A stretch of DNA of 64,000 nt from Candidatus Symbiopectobacterium sp. NZEC151. Its GTDB lineage: Bacteria > Pseudomonadota > Gammaproteobacteria > Enterobacterales > Enterobacteriaceae. The stretch spans positions 124,001 to 188,000 of the forward strand of contig NZ_JAGFPE010000008.1 of the NCBI RefSeq assembly GCF_025962655.1, written 5' to 3'. The notes beneath the pieces are model-generated. The model was not told the DNA's origin, did no database searches, and saw nothing but the letters and a program-made list of their open reading frames with translations. Below, one piece after another: positions 50,463 to 60,576 of the stretch. The first letter of the stretch is position 1; each line of letters starts with the position of its first letter. A program made the translations under genes and the position numbers.

Positions 50463-51335
50463 TCAATGCCTTGTGGCGTCTAGGCTGGCGTGACGAATAT
50501 CACTGATTTCACCGGCGCTGAACAGGTAGTGCGTACCACAGTAATCGCAATGCATATCGATTTCTTCTTCCTGCTCCAACATCTCATGCAGATCGGCATC
50601 CGACAGCGTCATTAAAGCATCTGCGCAGCGTTCACGCGAGCAGTGGCAGTGAAACGATACCGCCTGCGGCTCGTAGAGCGTCACCGATTCCTGATGATAA
50701 AGGCGGTACAGCACCTCGTTCGCGGGCAGGGTAAACAGCTCTTCGTTTTTGATGGTTGTTGTCAATTGCACCAGATGGTCAAAATCGTCGTGGCCGACGT
50801 GCTGCGCGGGCAGTATTTGCAGCAGCATGCCAGCGGCAACCGGGTGGCCTTCATGCTCTCCGCTGCGAATAAACAACCGGGTAGGCAACTGCTCGGATTG
50901 TTGGAAATAGTTTTCCAGACAGCTGGCAACCGAATCGCCTTCCAGACCCACCACCCCTTGATAGCGCTCACCTTCCTCGGGCGTAATGGTGATCACCAGA
51001 TAGCCGTTACCTACCATGTCACGCAGCGTCGCATCGGGCGCAATCTCGTCTTGCAAGCGGGCAACACCGCGCATTTGCTGCTGATTATTGCCGTTGATAA
51101 CGGCAAGTTTCAGCGGGCCGTCGCCCTGAAGCTGTACGGTAATATCGCCATTGAATTTCAACGTCGCCGTCAGCAGACTGGTGGCGGCCAGCATATCACC
51201 CAGCAGCAGGCGCACCGGAGCCGGGTAGTCGTGGTTTTCCAGAATTTGCTGGTAGGTATTACTGACCGTCACCAACTCGCCGCGAACGGCATGATTTTCA
51301 AACAGATAACGGTGTAGTTGGTCGTGGTTGGACAT
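50463..51335 (-). CDS. hslO: Redox-regulated chaperone Hsp33
   Basis: 290 residues. ATP-independent holdase activated by oxidation plus unfolding: four Cys bind zinc in the reduced form. They are visible at the C-terminus as CHCSRERC and CDYC. N-terminal domain begins [20 protein letters not shown]. It follows hslR by 23 bp and is probably co-transcribed with it; heat-shock control is known in E. coli but no promoter was assigned here. Confidence 0.96.
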   Translation of the reverse strand: MSNHDQLHRYLFENHAVRGELVTVSNTYQQILENHDYPAPVRLLLGDMLAATSLLTATLKFNGDITVQLQGDGPLKLAVINGNNQQQMRGVARLQDEIAPDATLRDMVGNGYLVITITPEEGERYQGVVGLEGDSVASCLENYFQQSEQLPTRLFIRSGEHEGHPVAAGMLLQILPAQHVGHDDFDHLVQLTTTIKNEELFTLPANEVLYRLYHQESVTLYEPQAVSFHCHCSRERCADALMTLSDADLHEMLEQEEEIDMHCDYCGTHYLFSAGEISDIRHASLDATRH

Positions 51336-51358
51336 GGTTTCTCTCTTAATGGTCAGTG

Positions 51359-51766
51359 CTACTCTGCATCATTGTATTTAAATTTTATCAGATCGCGCCG
51401 TTCTTTTTTATCGGGCCGACGATCCGGGTGCGGCATGGTCAGCGCGTTCATCTTGCGTGCCAAAGCGACCTTTTCGCGTTTTTCGACGCTTTGCTCGGTC
51501 TCCCGATACAGCAATTGCGCTTCGGGTGCCGAGCGGCGTTGTGAACTGAGGGCACAGACCAACACGGTGCGCTCGTCGTTGCCCTGACGCAGTTTGATTT
51601 CAGCATCCAGTTCTACCAGCTTGCTGGGCTTGGTGCGCTGCCCATTGTAATGCACCTTGCCGCCGTCGATTGCCTCACGCGCGACAGCACGGGTTTTGTA
51701 GAATCGAGCGGCCCAGAGCCATTTGTCCAGGCGAATACTGTCATCTGACTCGGTCTTCTCTTTCAT
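51359..51766 (-). CDS. hslR: Ribosome-associated heat-shock protein Hsp15
   Basis: 135 residues (E. coli 133) with an S4-type RNA-binding domain ([23 protein letters not shown] region) and a basic C-terminal tail. It binds free 50S subunits carrying nascent chains and helps recycle them. The ATG at 51764-51766 (MKEKTES) has an AGAGGTTG site; the frame extends upstream to 51862 without similarity. Between yrfG (43 bp) and hslO (23 bp). Confidence 0.95.
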   Translation of the reverse strand: MKEKTESDDSIRLDKWLWAARFYKTRAVAREAIDGGKVHYNGQRTKPSKLVELDAEIKLRQGNDERTVLVCALSSQRRSAPEAQLLYRETEQSVEKREKVALARKMNALTMPHPDRRPDKKERRDLIKFKYNDAE

Positions 51767-51809
51767 ATCAACCTCTTGCTTATAAACGCCTGGAGCATAA
51801 AACGCCCTA

Positions 51810-52496
51810 TCAGGACCCGAGTTGCGCCGTGCGTAAGGCAGGCAGGAACGCCAGATAATCATTCATGGCCGGATGGCGCGCAAAGGATTTCTCCTGCTGT
51901 CCCGAGTCCGGGTTAGTGACTCCCAGGCAGTAGCGCAGGCCAAACGCTTTGGCGGCATCCAAAATCGGTTCGCTGTCATCGATAAACAGCGTGCGTTCGG
52001 GATCAAACCCCACCTGCGCGTGCACCTGTCGCCACAGTTGCTGATGCTCCTTCGGATACCCATACGTATGGGTGGAAAGTAATAAATCAAGGTGTCTGTC
52101 GAGTCCGGTATGCGCCATTTTGACCGCCAGACCGTGTGGGTGAGCATTGGTGAGCAATACCCGCTGCTTGCCACTGGCGGCTAATGCGGTGAGAAACGGT
52201 TCGGTATCGGCACGCAAACGGGCGCGTGCGCCTATCTCACTGGTCATCTGATAGATATCAAGACCGAGGCGTTCGCTCCAATAATCAAAGCAGTACCAGT
52301 TCAATGTGTGTTGAACGGCGTGATACTCTTTCTCTATCACTTTTTTGGCTTCACTCAGGGAAATCTTTCTCTCTACGCTGAGTTGTTCTGGCACCCGTTG
52401 CAGCCAGAAGTAGCTGTCAAAGGCCAGGTCCAGCAGGGTGCCATCCATGTCCAGGATAACGGTATCGATGTCATTCCAATTGAGATCGTGCTGCAT
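51810..52496 (-). CDS. yrfG: HAD-superfamily purine nucleotidase YrfG
   Basis: 228 residues. HAD motif I DMDGTLLDL (nucleophile and acid Asp), motif II LLTNAHPHG, motif III with Lys near YPKEHQQLW, and motif IV FIDDSEPILDAA. E. coli YrfG hydrolyses GMP and IMP. Between igaA (109 bp upstream) and hslR. Confidence 0.92.
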   Translation of the reverse strand: MQHDLNWNDIDTVILDMDGTLLDLAFDSYFWLQRVPEQLSVERKISLSEAKKVIEKEYHAVQHTLNWYCFDYWSERLGLDIYQMTSEIGARARLRADTEPFLTALAASGKQRVLLTNAHPHGLAVKMAHTGLDRHLDLLLSTHTYGYPKEHQQLWRQVHAQVGFDPERTLFIDDSEPILDAAKAFGLRYCLGVTNPDSGQQEKSFARHPAMNDYLAFLPALRTAQLGS

Positions 52497-52605
52497 CTGT
52501 ACTCCGGTAGCGGCGGTGGGGTGGGGTCGTGCAGGGAAACGCCGCGTCGCAAGGCGTCGGCGGCATGGTCAGTGCGATCGTCAGCAACGGGCCGTTTAGA
52601 CGCGC

Positions 52606-54756
52606 CTAATCGTTCATCCGGTAGGCGCGGCCTTCCATCACGATAGGCGTAGCGAGCCGGGTTGAAAAGCACGCATCGTAGTACTGTTTGATATCACGTT
52701 CGCGCTGCTGGCTTTTGCGCATTTTTACCAGCATCAGCACCAGATTGGCAACCAGTGCCACCGAGAGCACCAGCATCAATAAACCGGTGCCGAAATAGCG
52801 CCACAGGGTGATGGCGTCAGGATCGCTGCGTAAATTGATGTGCTGCGTTCCGTTGGCATCGGTGGAGAGTTGAGTGATCACCCCTTTGGCGCTAAAGGGC
52901 GTGTGCAGCAGCATGGCGGAAAGCCGTTGCAACTCTTGCCATTGCTCTGTTGCATGATATTCATTCAACGGTTTGGGCGGCAGCGGGTAGTTCACGAGCT
53001 GGCGGCCTTCGTCGCTGCGGATCAAAAAGCCGCTGGGGGGCGGGCTGTTCAGCGAGTCGGTGGCCGCGTTAATCTCTTGATAGAAAAAAGACTCCGTGGC
53101 GCTGACCACCAGCGATTCCAGAGATTCAGCATTAACCGAGCGCAGCAGAACGTTCATCCCCTTGAGCGAACCTGACTTGGCGCGTCTGACCAAAGCATCC
53201 CAGGTTTTCACATTGCCCAGATTGACCAGGGCGTTTTTCAGCCGGGTGCAGTCCTCTTCACGCGTACACAGCTCCTGAGTTTTCAACACGATATCAGAGA
53301 AGTTGTTGAGCAGTACCATGCCTGATTTCTGAATGGCGGACGCGAGCTGGGTGCTGACCTTGCCTTCATCGTTGGTCACGGGATGCAACTGGGCATTGAC
53401 CACGGACAGCAGCGCCGAGGCTTTTTCGATCACGTCCGACTCGGGCAGCGGTAATGAACCGGCCTTGTTCCAGTAGATGGCTGAGCAGTCAAACGGGGTA
53501 AAGGCATAGGGCTTTACGTTGCCGGGATAGCGGTTGCCCGCAGGCACATCGCACATACCGGTGCTTTGAATGTCCAGCTTATCGCCGATTTTCAGGTGGG
53601 CGTTTTGTAATTCTTCAACCTGCACCACTTTGATATTCTGTGCGCCTTGCAGCCAGCTCATGCTCAGGTTGAGCGGTAGTTCCAACGGCAAGAAACTGAG
53701 CAGCAAGATAAGAGGCAGTAGCGCACCCGCAGAGAGAATCAGGTTTTTTCCAAAGCGCTGGAGGGGGAACCGGCTGACCTCCTCGTGGAGCGAGAGAAAT
53801 TCGCCCTGACGGACCACCTGACGATTCAGATAGATATCGACCTGGGTTTTCTGCGCCAGATCGTAGGCGATATAAGGTTGCCAATGGGGCGGATAGATAA
53901 GATCGATATTGCCCAGCGAAATATTGCCAATCTGCTCCTGGTTTGATTCGCCAAACAGGCCGAGGCACTGTGGCGTGCCATTCAGGCAATGTACTTCTTG
54001 CAGTTCACGCTCAGAGGGCGCGCGAAACAGCTGCCAGCAGCTCCAGGCGGCCAGCAGCACGGCGGCAATGGCGAGCCAGGGCATCACCGCCAACGGCGTC
54101 ATCAGGCTGATAAACAGCAGCAGAAAAGCCGATGAAATCAATAGCGCTTCGCGAATGCCCGAGGCGTGATGCATCGCGAACTCTTCTCGCGTCTCTTTGC
54201 GAACGGCAACCAACTCGGCGCGTTCATTCCCTTCTTCACGAATCGAGGCATTACGCTCAGGCATTAACGGCGGCGGTAAAACGCCCTGATCGCTGTGCTC
54301 AACGCATTCACTCAAGGAATGTCCGTTGAGCGCAACGACCAGCGGAATTGAGCGGGTGTTGATCAGCTCGATATGGTTATTCTCGGTGATGTACTGTTCC
54401 CAGTCAGCAGGCAGGTGTATTTCTTGCGTATCAATGAAATAACGCCATTTGTTCGCGGTGCTGGTATTGAGCCCATAACGCGTAATGCTGTGGGTGAGCA
54501 CATAGACGCGCGGATCCTGGCGGGTACGCGGTAGCACGGGCAACGCGCTGGACGCTGACAGTTGCAGATTGGCCATCGTCAAATAGCGTTCAATGGCGGC
54601 ACGCTCATCGTGCGTTAATGTGCGTTCTCGCGCGTGCATGACGGCGAATGACGGTTTTGTAAAGGGCAAATGGCGACGCATACGGTATCCAGTGTAACTT
54701 CCGATGACGATAAGACAGGCAAACAATAGGGATAAAAGAATAACTATTGTGCTCAT
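52606..54756 (-). CDS. igaA: Rcs phosphorelay inhibitor IgaA (YrfF)
   Basis: 716-residue inner-membrane protein (E. coli 711) that holds the Rcs envelope-stress system off by contacting RcsD and senses RcsF; usually essential while Rcs is intact. Membrane helices are visible at the N-terminus (IVILLSLLFACLIVIGSYTG), about 210-250, about 340-365, and near residue 660, with cytoplasmic loops between the first ones and a large periplasmic domain between the last two. The periplasmic domain has conserved Cys pairs (MCDVPAG, FDCSAIYW; ELCTREEDCTRL). Confidence 0.95.
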   Translation of the reverse strand: MSTIVILLSLLFACLIVIGSYTGYRMRRHLPFTKPSFAVMHARERTLTHDERAAIERYLTMANLQLSASSALPVLPRTRQDPRVYVLTHSITRYGLNTSTANKWRYFIDTQEIHLPADWEQYITENNHIELINTRSIPLVVALNGHSLSECVEHSDQGVLPPPLMPERNASIREEGNERAELVAVRKETREEFAMHHASGIREALLISSAFLLLFISLMTPLAVMPWLAIAAVLLAAWSCWQLFRAPSERELQEVHCLNGTPQCLGLFGESNQEQIGNISLGNIDLIYPPHWQPYIAYDLAQKTQVDIYLNRQVVRQGEFLSLHEEVSRFPLQRFGKNLILSAGALLPLILLLSFLPLELPLNLSMSWLQGAQNIKVVQVEELQNAHLKIGDKLDIQSTGMCDVPAGNRYPGNVKPYAFTPFDCSAIYWNKAGSLPLPESDVIEKASALLSVVNAQLHPVTNDEGKVSTQLASAIQKSGMVLLNNFSDIVLKTQELCTREEDCTRLKNALVNLGNVKTWDALVRRAKSGSLKGMNVLLRSVNAESLESLVVSATESFFYQEINAATDSLNSPPPSGFLIRSDEGRQLVNYPLPPKPLNEYHATEQWQELQRLSAMLLHTPFSAKGVITQLSTDANGTQHINLRSDPDAITLWRYFGTGLLMLVLSVALVANLVLMLVKMRKSQQRERDIKQYYDACFSTRLATPIVMEGRAYRMND

Positions 54757-55211
54757 GCCATCCTCATTCCAACGCTGATAATTCGGATACTAGCAAACTT
54801 ATCCCGAGAGTGATAATCCGTATGTCATTGTTAATCAGCTTGAATCACTCATTAACGCAATAAATTTTTCCTATATTTCCTCGATCTTACCAAGAGAAAA
54901 TCAGAAGAAAACATGGGGAAAATCTGAATTTATTGTCACGTGTTGACTTTTATTTTTTTCCAGGAAAAACCGTGATGTTTGTTATTTGTTGCGATTGCGT
55001 AAATTGAGTCGTATCAGAGTTGCGGTAAGATAGCCTGTTAACGCACAATGTGAGCAATATCAAAGAAGAAAATTAACGTTTTTTTTGCATTCTGCGGCGT
55101 TTCCGTTGCGAAAAAGAGGTACCCGTTCTACATGTTTTTCATCTCTTTTTTTTTGACGGGTATCAGATTTTTTTTGTTGCCACAGGAATGCCTCGTAGGG
55201 CGAATATAGTG
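54757..55211. other. Divergent igaA/nudE intergenic region
   Basis: 455 bp, AT-rich, without a gene. A possible nudE promoter is at 55004-55031 (TTGAGT, 16-bp spacer, TAAGAT). Two poly-T tracts (about 55145-55155 and 55170-55177) lie in the nudE leader. Nothing else could be assigned. Confidence 0.45.
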
Positions 55212-55769
55212 ATGAATAACAATCTGAAAAAACCGAAAATTCTGAACGTGGAGACGGTGGCCCGTTCGCGCCTGTTTAATGTGGAATCGGTTGATCTGGA
55301 GTTCAGCAACGGCGTGCGCCGCGTGTATGAACGGATGCGCCCCTCGGGGCGAGAAGCGGTGATGATCGTACCGATTATCGACAATCAACTGGTGTTGGTG
55401 CGCGAATACGCCGTCGGTATCGAACAGTATGAATTAGGCTTCCCCAAAGGGCTTATCGATCCGGGGGAAACCGTTTTTGAAGCGGCGAACCGTGAATTGA
55501 TGGAAGAAGCGGGGTTTGGTGCACACCAGATGTCGCTGTTGGCGACGCTGACGCTGGCACCTTCCTATTTCTCCAGTCGCATGAATATCGTGGTCGCGCG
55601 TGACCTTTATCCCCAGACGCGAGAAGGGGATGAGCCTGAGCCGCTGATTCCGGTGCGCTGGCCGTTGGATAATCTGTTGGGCTTGTTACAGGAACCTGAT
55701 TTTCGCGAAGCGCGTAATGTCAGCGCGTTGTTTTTAACGCGTGAGTGGTTGGCGGGGCAGACACCTTAG
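55212..55769 (+). CDS. nudE: ADP compounds hydrolase NudE (Nudix)
   Basis: 185 residues (E. coli 186). Nudix hydrolase for ADP-ribose, Ap3A and NADH. The Nudix box is at about residues 85-107, from GLIDPGETVFEAANREL to MEEAGF, with all catalytic Glu. The start at 55212 (MNNNLKKPKILNVE) aligns with E. coli; an upstream in-frame ATG at 55188 is less likely. Divergent from igaA and convergent with mrcA. Confidence 0.94.
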   Translation: MNNNLKKPKILNVETVARSRLFNVESVDLEFSNGVRRVYERMRPSGREAVMIVPIIDNQLVLVREYAVGIEQYELGFPKGLIDPGETVFEAANRELMEEAGFGAHQMSLLATLTLAPSYFSSRMNIVVARDLYPQTREGDEPEPLIPVRWPLDNLLGLLQEPDFREARNVSALFLTREWLAGQTP

Positions 55770-55772
55770 TCG

Positions 55773-55798
55773 TCCCCGGCCTGGGCCGGGGATTTCTT
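55773..55798 (+). terminator. Terminator of nudE
   Basis: Eight-bp GC-rich stem TCCCCGGC (55773-55780) with GCCGGGGA (55785-55792), loop CTGG, then TTTCTT. Three bases after the stop codon. Confidence 0.88.
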
Positions 55799-55827
55799 GC
55801 AGAAATAACGCGTTTCATCTGTAAGAG

Positions 55828-55847
55828 ATTCCCGCTTGCGCGGGAAT
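55828..55847. repeat. Short palindromic repeat of the ATTCCCGC type
   Basis: ATTCCCGC (55828-55835), loop TTGC, GCGGGAAT (55840-55847). This palindrome type is scattered in many bacterial genomes. It lies between convergent nudE and mrcA and lacks a T-run. Confidence 0.5.
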
Positions 55848-55893
55848 GACGGGAAGGTGCTCGTCCTGGGCGAAGAGGTAAACAGGTTACGCG

Positions 55894-58443
55894 TTAAAAC
55901 AGCTCTTCGCTCTGACCGTTTTCCATCAAGGTGGTGCCTGCCTCGTGGACTTCAAACTCCGTAGGCTGCGTGCCATCGACAAAATATTCCGCACGGCTGT
56001 TGCCACCGCCGCTGGAGAGTTTGCCGGTATAGCGATCGATGGTGACGGTGACGACGCCCGGCGGCGGCGTCAGTGGCTGCTCGGCAACGCCTTGCAGGGC
56101 GATCTTCATATAGTCATCCCACGCAGGTTGGGCGCTCTTTGCGCCGCCCTCATAGCCCGAAATCTGATCTTTAATCGCACCCGAAACCGTGCTGCGGCCC
56201 AAATCGCGGCGATGGTCATCAAAGCCAATCCACACCGAGGTGACAAGGTTAGGCCCGTAACCGGAGAACCAGGCATCTTTGGAGCTGTTGGTGGTGCCGG
56301 TTTTGCCGCCGATGTCATGACGCTGTAAATCTTTACCGGCACGCCAGCCAGTGCCCATCCAGCCGGGTTCGCCAAACACGTTGCTGTTGAGCGCGCTCTT
56401 TATCAGAAACGACAACGGCGTGCTGATGACATGCGGCGCATACGGCAGCGTGCTGACCTGCGCTTCGGTCGGCGTGACGGCGTCAATCTGTGGCTGAGGC
56501 ACGGTGCCTTGCTGCTCTAGCGAGGTGGCGACGTTTTCCATGCTGTCCGTTGATAGCACGGCAGAGCGCGGCGTTTCGCCATAAACCAGCGGCAGATTGC
56601 AGGTGTCGCACACGGTTTTCGGCGTTGCGTTGAAAAGCGCGTTGCCCGTGTCATTCTCGATACGGGAAATGAAGTAAGGGTCAACCAGGTAGCCCCCGTT
56701 GGCCATCACCGCATAGCCTCTGACCACCTGGAGCGGCGTGAAGGACGCGGCACCCAGCGCCAGCGATTCGGTACGCACAATGTTTTGTTGTGGGAAACCG
56801 AAACGCTGTAAGTAATCAGCCGCGTAATCGACGCCCATGGCGCGCATCGCACGCACCATCACTACGTTTTTGGACTGCCCCAGTCCCTGACGTAAACGAA
56901 TCGGACCGTCGTAGGTTGCCGGAGAGTTCTTCGGACTCCAGTCTGAGCCTGCGCCTGCATCCCAACGGGTAATCGGCACGTCGTTAAGGATGGTAGCCAG
57001 CGTCAGCCCCTTATCCATGGCGGCGGTATACAGGAACGGTTTGATATTGGAACCAATCTGACGCAGCGCCTGCGTGGCACGGTTAAACTTGCTCTGATTG
57101 AAATCAAAGCCGCCCACCAGCGCTTCGATGGCACCGTTGGTCGGGTTCATGGACACAATCGCGGAGTTGACGTCCGGCGCTTGTCCCAGCCACCAGTCAT
57201 TGCCCACCTTGCGTACCCACACCTGCTGGCCGGTTTGCACCACATCGGTGACGCGGCGCGGCATCGCCCCTTGCAGTACGTCGGATTTAAACGGACGCGC
57301 CCATTTCATCCCAGCCAGTGGCAGCATAACGTTGCTGCCATCGGCCATCAGCGCGGTGGCTTTGTCGGCATCGCTTTGGGTGATAACGGCGGGGTTTAGC
57401 GGGCCGTAGTTGGGGGTATTTTTCAGTTCATTGATGATGCGCGTTTGATCCCAGGCGCTTTCACCCACTTTCCACAGCACTTTTTCCGGGCCGCGATAGC
57501 CATGGCGCATATCATAGGCCATGACGTTATTGCGCAGCGCCTCTTCTGCGGCCAACTGACGTTTCTTGGTGATGGTGGTGTAGACCTTGTAGCCATCGTT
57601 ATAGGCGTCTTCACCGTAGCGTTTCACCATCTCCTGACGCACCATTTCTGCCAGATAGGACGCGGAGAAAGCAATTTCCGGCGCATGATAATCGGCCACC
57701 AGCTTCTCGTTACGTGCCTGATCGTACTGTGCCTGCGTGATGTAATTTTCATCGCGCATACGTGCCAGCACCACATTGCGACGCGCCACGGCGCGATCGT
57801 AGGAGTAGAGCGGGTTAAAGGTGGACGGGGCTTTGGGCAAACCGGCGATGGTCGCCATTTGGCTCAACGTCAGTTGTTCAACCGAGCGGCCAAAATAGAC
57901 GTGTGCGGCGGCGCCCACCCCGTAGGCACGATACCCGAGGTAGATCTTGTTGAGATAAAGCTCAAGGATCTCATCTTTGGTCAGCAACTGCTCAATGCGG
58001 ATCGCCAGAAACACTTCTTTGATCTTACGGATCAGCGTGCGTTCCGGGCTCAAAAAGAAGTTACGCGCCAACTGTTGGGTAATGGTACTTGCCCCTTGCG
58101 ACGCGTGCCCGGAGGTCAACGCAATGGTGGCGGCGCGGATAATCCCCACCGGATCGACCCCGTGGTGATCGTAAAAACGGCTGTCTTCGGTGGCGATAAA
58201 CGCGTGGACCATCTCAGGGGGAACCTGGCCCAACTTCAGCGGAATGCGGCGCTTCTCACCGAACTGGGCAATCAGCTCACCGTCGGCGCTGAACACCTGC
58301 ATCGGCGTTTGTAAACGGACATCTTTCAACGTTGCGACATCGGGCAACTGAGGCTCGATATAACGATATAGCCCATATATCGATGCGGCTCCAAGCAGAA
58401 TGCAAGTCACTGCAAGGATGAATAAATACTTTACGAACTTCAC
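55894..58443 (-). CDS. mrcA: Penicillin-binding protein 1A
   Basis: 849 residues (E. coli 850). Bifunctional peptidoglycan synthase: N-terminal membrane anchor (VKYLFILAVTCILLGAASIY), glycosyltransferase 51 domain with catalytic Glu in ATEDSRFYDHHG, OB-like insert, and transpeptidase domain with SxxK GSNIKPFLYTAA, SxN in QSKNVVM and KTG in GGKTGTTNSS. The frame is open to 58542, but the GTG at 58441-58443 gives the family length, begins like E. coli (KFVKY) and has TGGAAAA upstream. Divergent from hofM, as usual. Confidence 0.96.
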   Translation of the reverse strand: MKFVKYLFILAVTCILLGAASIYGLYRYIEPQLPDVATLKDVRLQTPMQVFSADGELIAQFGEKRRIPLKLGQVPPEMVHAFIATEDSRFYDHHGVDPVGIIRAATIALTSGHASQGASTITQQLARNFFLSPERTLIRKIKEVFLAIRIEQLLTKDEILELYLNKIYLGYRAYGVGAAAHVYFGRSVEQLTLSQMATIAGLPKAPSTFNPLYSYDRAVARRNVVLARMRDENYITQAQYDQARNEKLVADYHAPEIAFSASYLAEMVRQEMVKRYGEDAYNDGYKVYTTITKKRQLAAEEALRNNVMAYDMRHGYRGPEKVLWKVGESAWDQTRIINELKNTPNYGPLNPAVITQSDADKATALMADGSNVMLPLAGMKWARPFKSDVLQGAMPRRVTDVVQTGQQVWVRKVGNDWWLGQAPDVNSAIVSMNPTNGAIEALVGGFDFNQSKFNRATQALRQIGSNIKPFLYTAAMDKGLTLATILNDVPITRWDAGAGSDWSPKNSPATYDGPIRLRQGLGQSKNVVMVRAMRAMGVDYAADYLQRFGFPQQNIVRTESLALGAASFTPLQVVRGYAVMANGGYLVDPYFISRIENDTGNALFNATPKTVCDTCNLPLVYGETPRSAVLSTDSMENVATSLEQQGTVPQPQIDAVTPTEAQVSTLPYAPHVISTPLSFLIKSALNSNVFGEPGWMGTGWRAGKDLQRHDIGGKTGTTNSSKDAWFSGYGPNLVTSVWIGFDDHRRDLGRSTVSGAIKDQISGYEGGAKSAQPAWDDYMKIALQGVAEQPLTPPPGVVTVTIDRYTGKLSSGGGNSRAEYFVDGTQPTEFEVHEAGTTLMENGQSEELF

Positions 58444-58596
58444 CGGGAATTTTCCATTCAGTAGCGGGTGGACAGTTTCTAAACAATTGCCCGCTAGTAT
58501 AAAGGTAAGCCTGCACTGTGGATACGTTCTTTTATTCAGCACACGTTTTCAGCAACGCGTGCCCTTCTCAACGACGAGGGAGAGGTCGCATTGAAC

Positions 58597-59448
58597 ATGG
58601 CTTATCACCATTGGCAGGTCGGATTAGATATACAAAACGGATGTCTGCGTGCCCTGGCCGTGCAGCGCCGCCGTCATGGCTGGCAACTGCGTCAGTGGTG
58701 GCAAATCCCACTGCCTGCGGACACCTTAAGGGAGGGGAGTTTACAGCATTCCGACGCATTGTGCGATGTCCTGACGCAATGGCGGCGGGTGCTGCCGCGC
58801 CGACTATCGCTGCGCGTTGGCTTTCCGGCCCAGCGCGTGCTGCAGCAGCTTATGGCGGCCCCTGACAGCCGTCTGCGGGAGCCGGAGCGCGGCTGGTATA
58901 TCGACCATCAGGCGGCGCGCCAGTTTCCCATTGGCCGCGACTCGCTGGTGCTCGACTATCGCAGTGAGCCCCAGTCGCCGGGCTCCTTGCTGATCACCGC
59001 CGCCAAACGTGAAGAGGTAGCGCAGTGGCAACACTGTCTGCATCGCGCCGGGCTAACGCCGGATGTGCTGGATATTGTGCCATGCGCGTTGCGCACCATG
59101 GCACAACTGGCGGGGGTGGCTTCCGATTCCCTGCTGTTGCATCGACTGGATACCGAGCACTGGCTGTGGGTTTCGCCGTTATCCCAGCCGCTGTCGTTTG
59201 GTGTTATCTCGCAAGACGCGGTGACAGATTCTGGCGATATCGTCACCTGTGTGAGCAATCACTATCCGGGAAAGCGCGGTGAAATAACGTATTACAGTGG
59301 CGAGTGGGGCGAGGACACTCCGCTTTCAGTGCACCCGCTGGCGTCGTGGTCGCCGTTTGACATCTTGCATCAAGCCTATCCGCCGCTGCCGATCAATCCG
59401 TCCCAGTTTGTGGTGGCGGGCGGTTTGGCGCTGCGGGCGGACGATTAA
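58597..59448 (+). CDS. hofM: HofM, PilM-like DNA uptake/pilus assembly protein
   Basis: 283 residues. Actin-like ATPase-fold protein of the PilM/ComA group that in pilus systems binds PilN at the cytoplasmic face. Begins MAYHHWQVGLDIQNG, matching E. coli HofM; an in-frame TTG 6 bp upstream is closer to the AGGGAGAGG site and remains an alternative. First gene of hofMNOPQ, divergent from mrcA, overlapping hofN by one base. In E. coli the operon is needed to use DNA as nutrient; gntX in this window is a likely functional partner. Confidence 0.9.
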   Translation: MAYHHWQVGLDIQNGCLRALAVQRRRHGWQLRQWWQIPLPADTLREGSLQHSDALCDVLTQWRRVLPRRLSLRVGFPAQRVLQQLMAAPDSRLREPERGWYIDHQAARQFPIGRDSLVLDYRSEPQSPGSLLITAAKREEVAQWQHCLHRAGLTPDVLDIVPCALRTMAQLAGVASDSLLLHRLDTEHWLWVSPLSQPLSFGVISQDAVTDSGDIVTCVSNHYPGKRGEITYYSGEWGEDTPLSVHPLASWSPFDILHQAYPPLPINPSQFVVAGGLALRADD

Positions 59449-60041
59449 TGCCCCCTTTTCGTGTCAATCTGTTGCCGTGGCGTCAACGCCGACGAGTCCG
59501 TGATACTCGCCGCTGGTGGCTGTGGCTGCTGTTTTTTTCGGGGGGATTGCTGCTCACGCTGGCCGCGTGCCGTGAGCGGCTTGACCAACAGCGTGGCGCG
59601 ATGGAGGAAACGTTGCGCACGCTGCAACAAAAGCAACTCGCGGACAGCGCACAACTGCGTGAGGTTCAACGGTTAATGGCCGCGCTGCGACAGCGGCAAG
59701 CGCAGTTGCAGGCAGAAGAGCAAACGCGGGCGCATAACCAGGGTTATGAACAGCTGTTAAAACAGCTGGCGCAGTGGGTGCCTGATGGGCTGTGGCTTAC
59801 TGCCCTGACAGTGCAGGATGGCAAGGCCCATCTGACGGGCAGAAGCCATGATTATGCCGACATCGTGCACTTCAGCTCCCGGCTCGAAACCGAAACAGCG
59901 CTGACATCGGTGCGTCTGATGCAAACACGGCAGGAAATAATGGCGTCACCCGAGGGGGACGTGCCGGTGTTGACGTTTCACCTTCAGGCCGATTGGCGCG
60001 TTGAGCGGCTTTCGTTGCCGGACGTGTCCCATGATGAATAG
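59448..60041 (+). CDS. hofN: HofN, PilN-like membrane protein
   Basis: 197 residues. Short basic N-terminus (VNLLPWRQRRRVRDTRR; the NLLPWR motif binds PilM in relatives), one membrane helix (about 22-42) and a periplasmic coiled coil (about 45-95) then a ferredoxin-like fold. Start overlaps the hofM stop (TAATG). Inner-membrane alignment complex component. Confidence 0.88.
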   Translation: MPPFRVNLLPWRQRRRVRDTRRWWLWLLFFSGGLLLTLAACRERLDQQRGAMEETLRTLQQKQLADSAQLREVQRLMAALRQRQAQLQAEEQTRAHNQGYEQLLKQLAQWVPDGLWLTALTVQDGKAHLTGRSHDYADIVHFSSRLETETALTSVRLMQTRQEIMASPEGDVPVLTFHLQADWRVERLSLPDVSHDE

Positions 60042-60576
60042 TGTGCGCTCCCTGTGGCTGGCGTTTATGGCGACCCCTCGATGGGTACGGTGGTTGGCGC
60101 AAGGTCTGGTGATGGGCATGTTAGCCGCGTTAGGTTATTACACCGTGCTGCAACCGGAGCGTGCCGCCGTGGAGCGCTTGCGGCACGCTCTTTTGCACTC
60201 GAGCGAAGCGCACGCGGCGCTGGTACGGCGTTTTGATGATTTCCCGGCGCTGGCGACGTTACAACAACAGTGGGATGCCTTGCCGGATAAACCGGTTTAT
60301 CACGCCGCGCTGGCGCTGACAGAGCGCCTGTTGCCGCCGCTCTCTGCATCCAATGCCGCGTTGATAACCTTACAACCCCCGATTACCGCCCCTCTACAGC
60401 CGTGGAAAATGATAGTAAGCACTGACTTTTTTGGTGGATTGACGCTCATTCAACACATCACCGCGTCCGCGCAGCCGCTGCATATTCACTCACTCTCCAT
60501 TGAGACGCTACACGAGGTGTTACACCTGGAATTGCGGTTTGCCGTTCCCAACTCCGGTGAGGAGGCGCAATGGTGA
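60031..60576 (+). CDS. hofO: HofO, PilO-like membrane protein
   Basis: 181 residues. One membrane helix (about 22-40), a short coiled coil and a periplasmic domain ending HIHSLSIETLHEVLHLELRF-like strands typical of PilO. Start ATG at 60031, overlapping hofN by 11 bp; another ATG follows directly. Pairs with HofN. Confidence 0.82.
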   Translation: MMNSVRSLWLAFMATPRWVRWLAQGLVMGMLAALGYYTVLQPERAAVERLRHALLHSSEAHAALVRRFDDFPALATLQQQWDALPDKPVYHAALALTERLLPPLSASNAALITLQPPITAPLQPWKMIVSTDFFGGLTLIQHITASAQPLHIHSLSIETLHEVLHLELRFAVPNSGEEAQW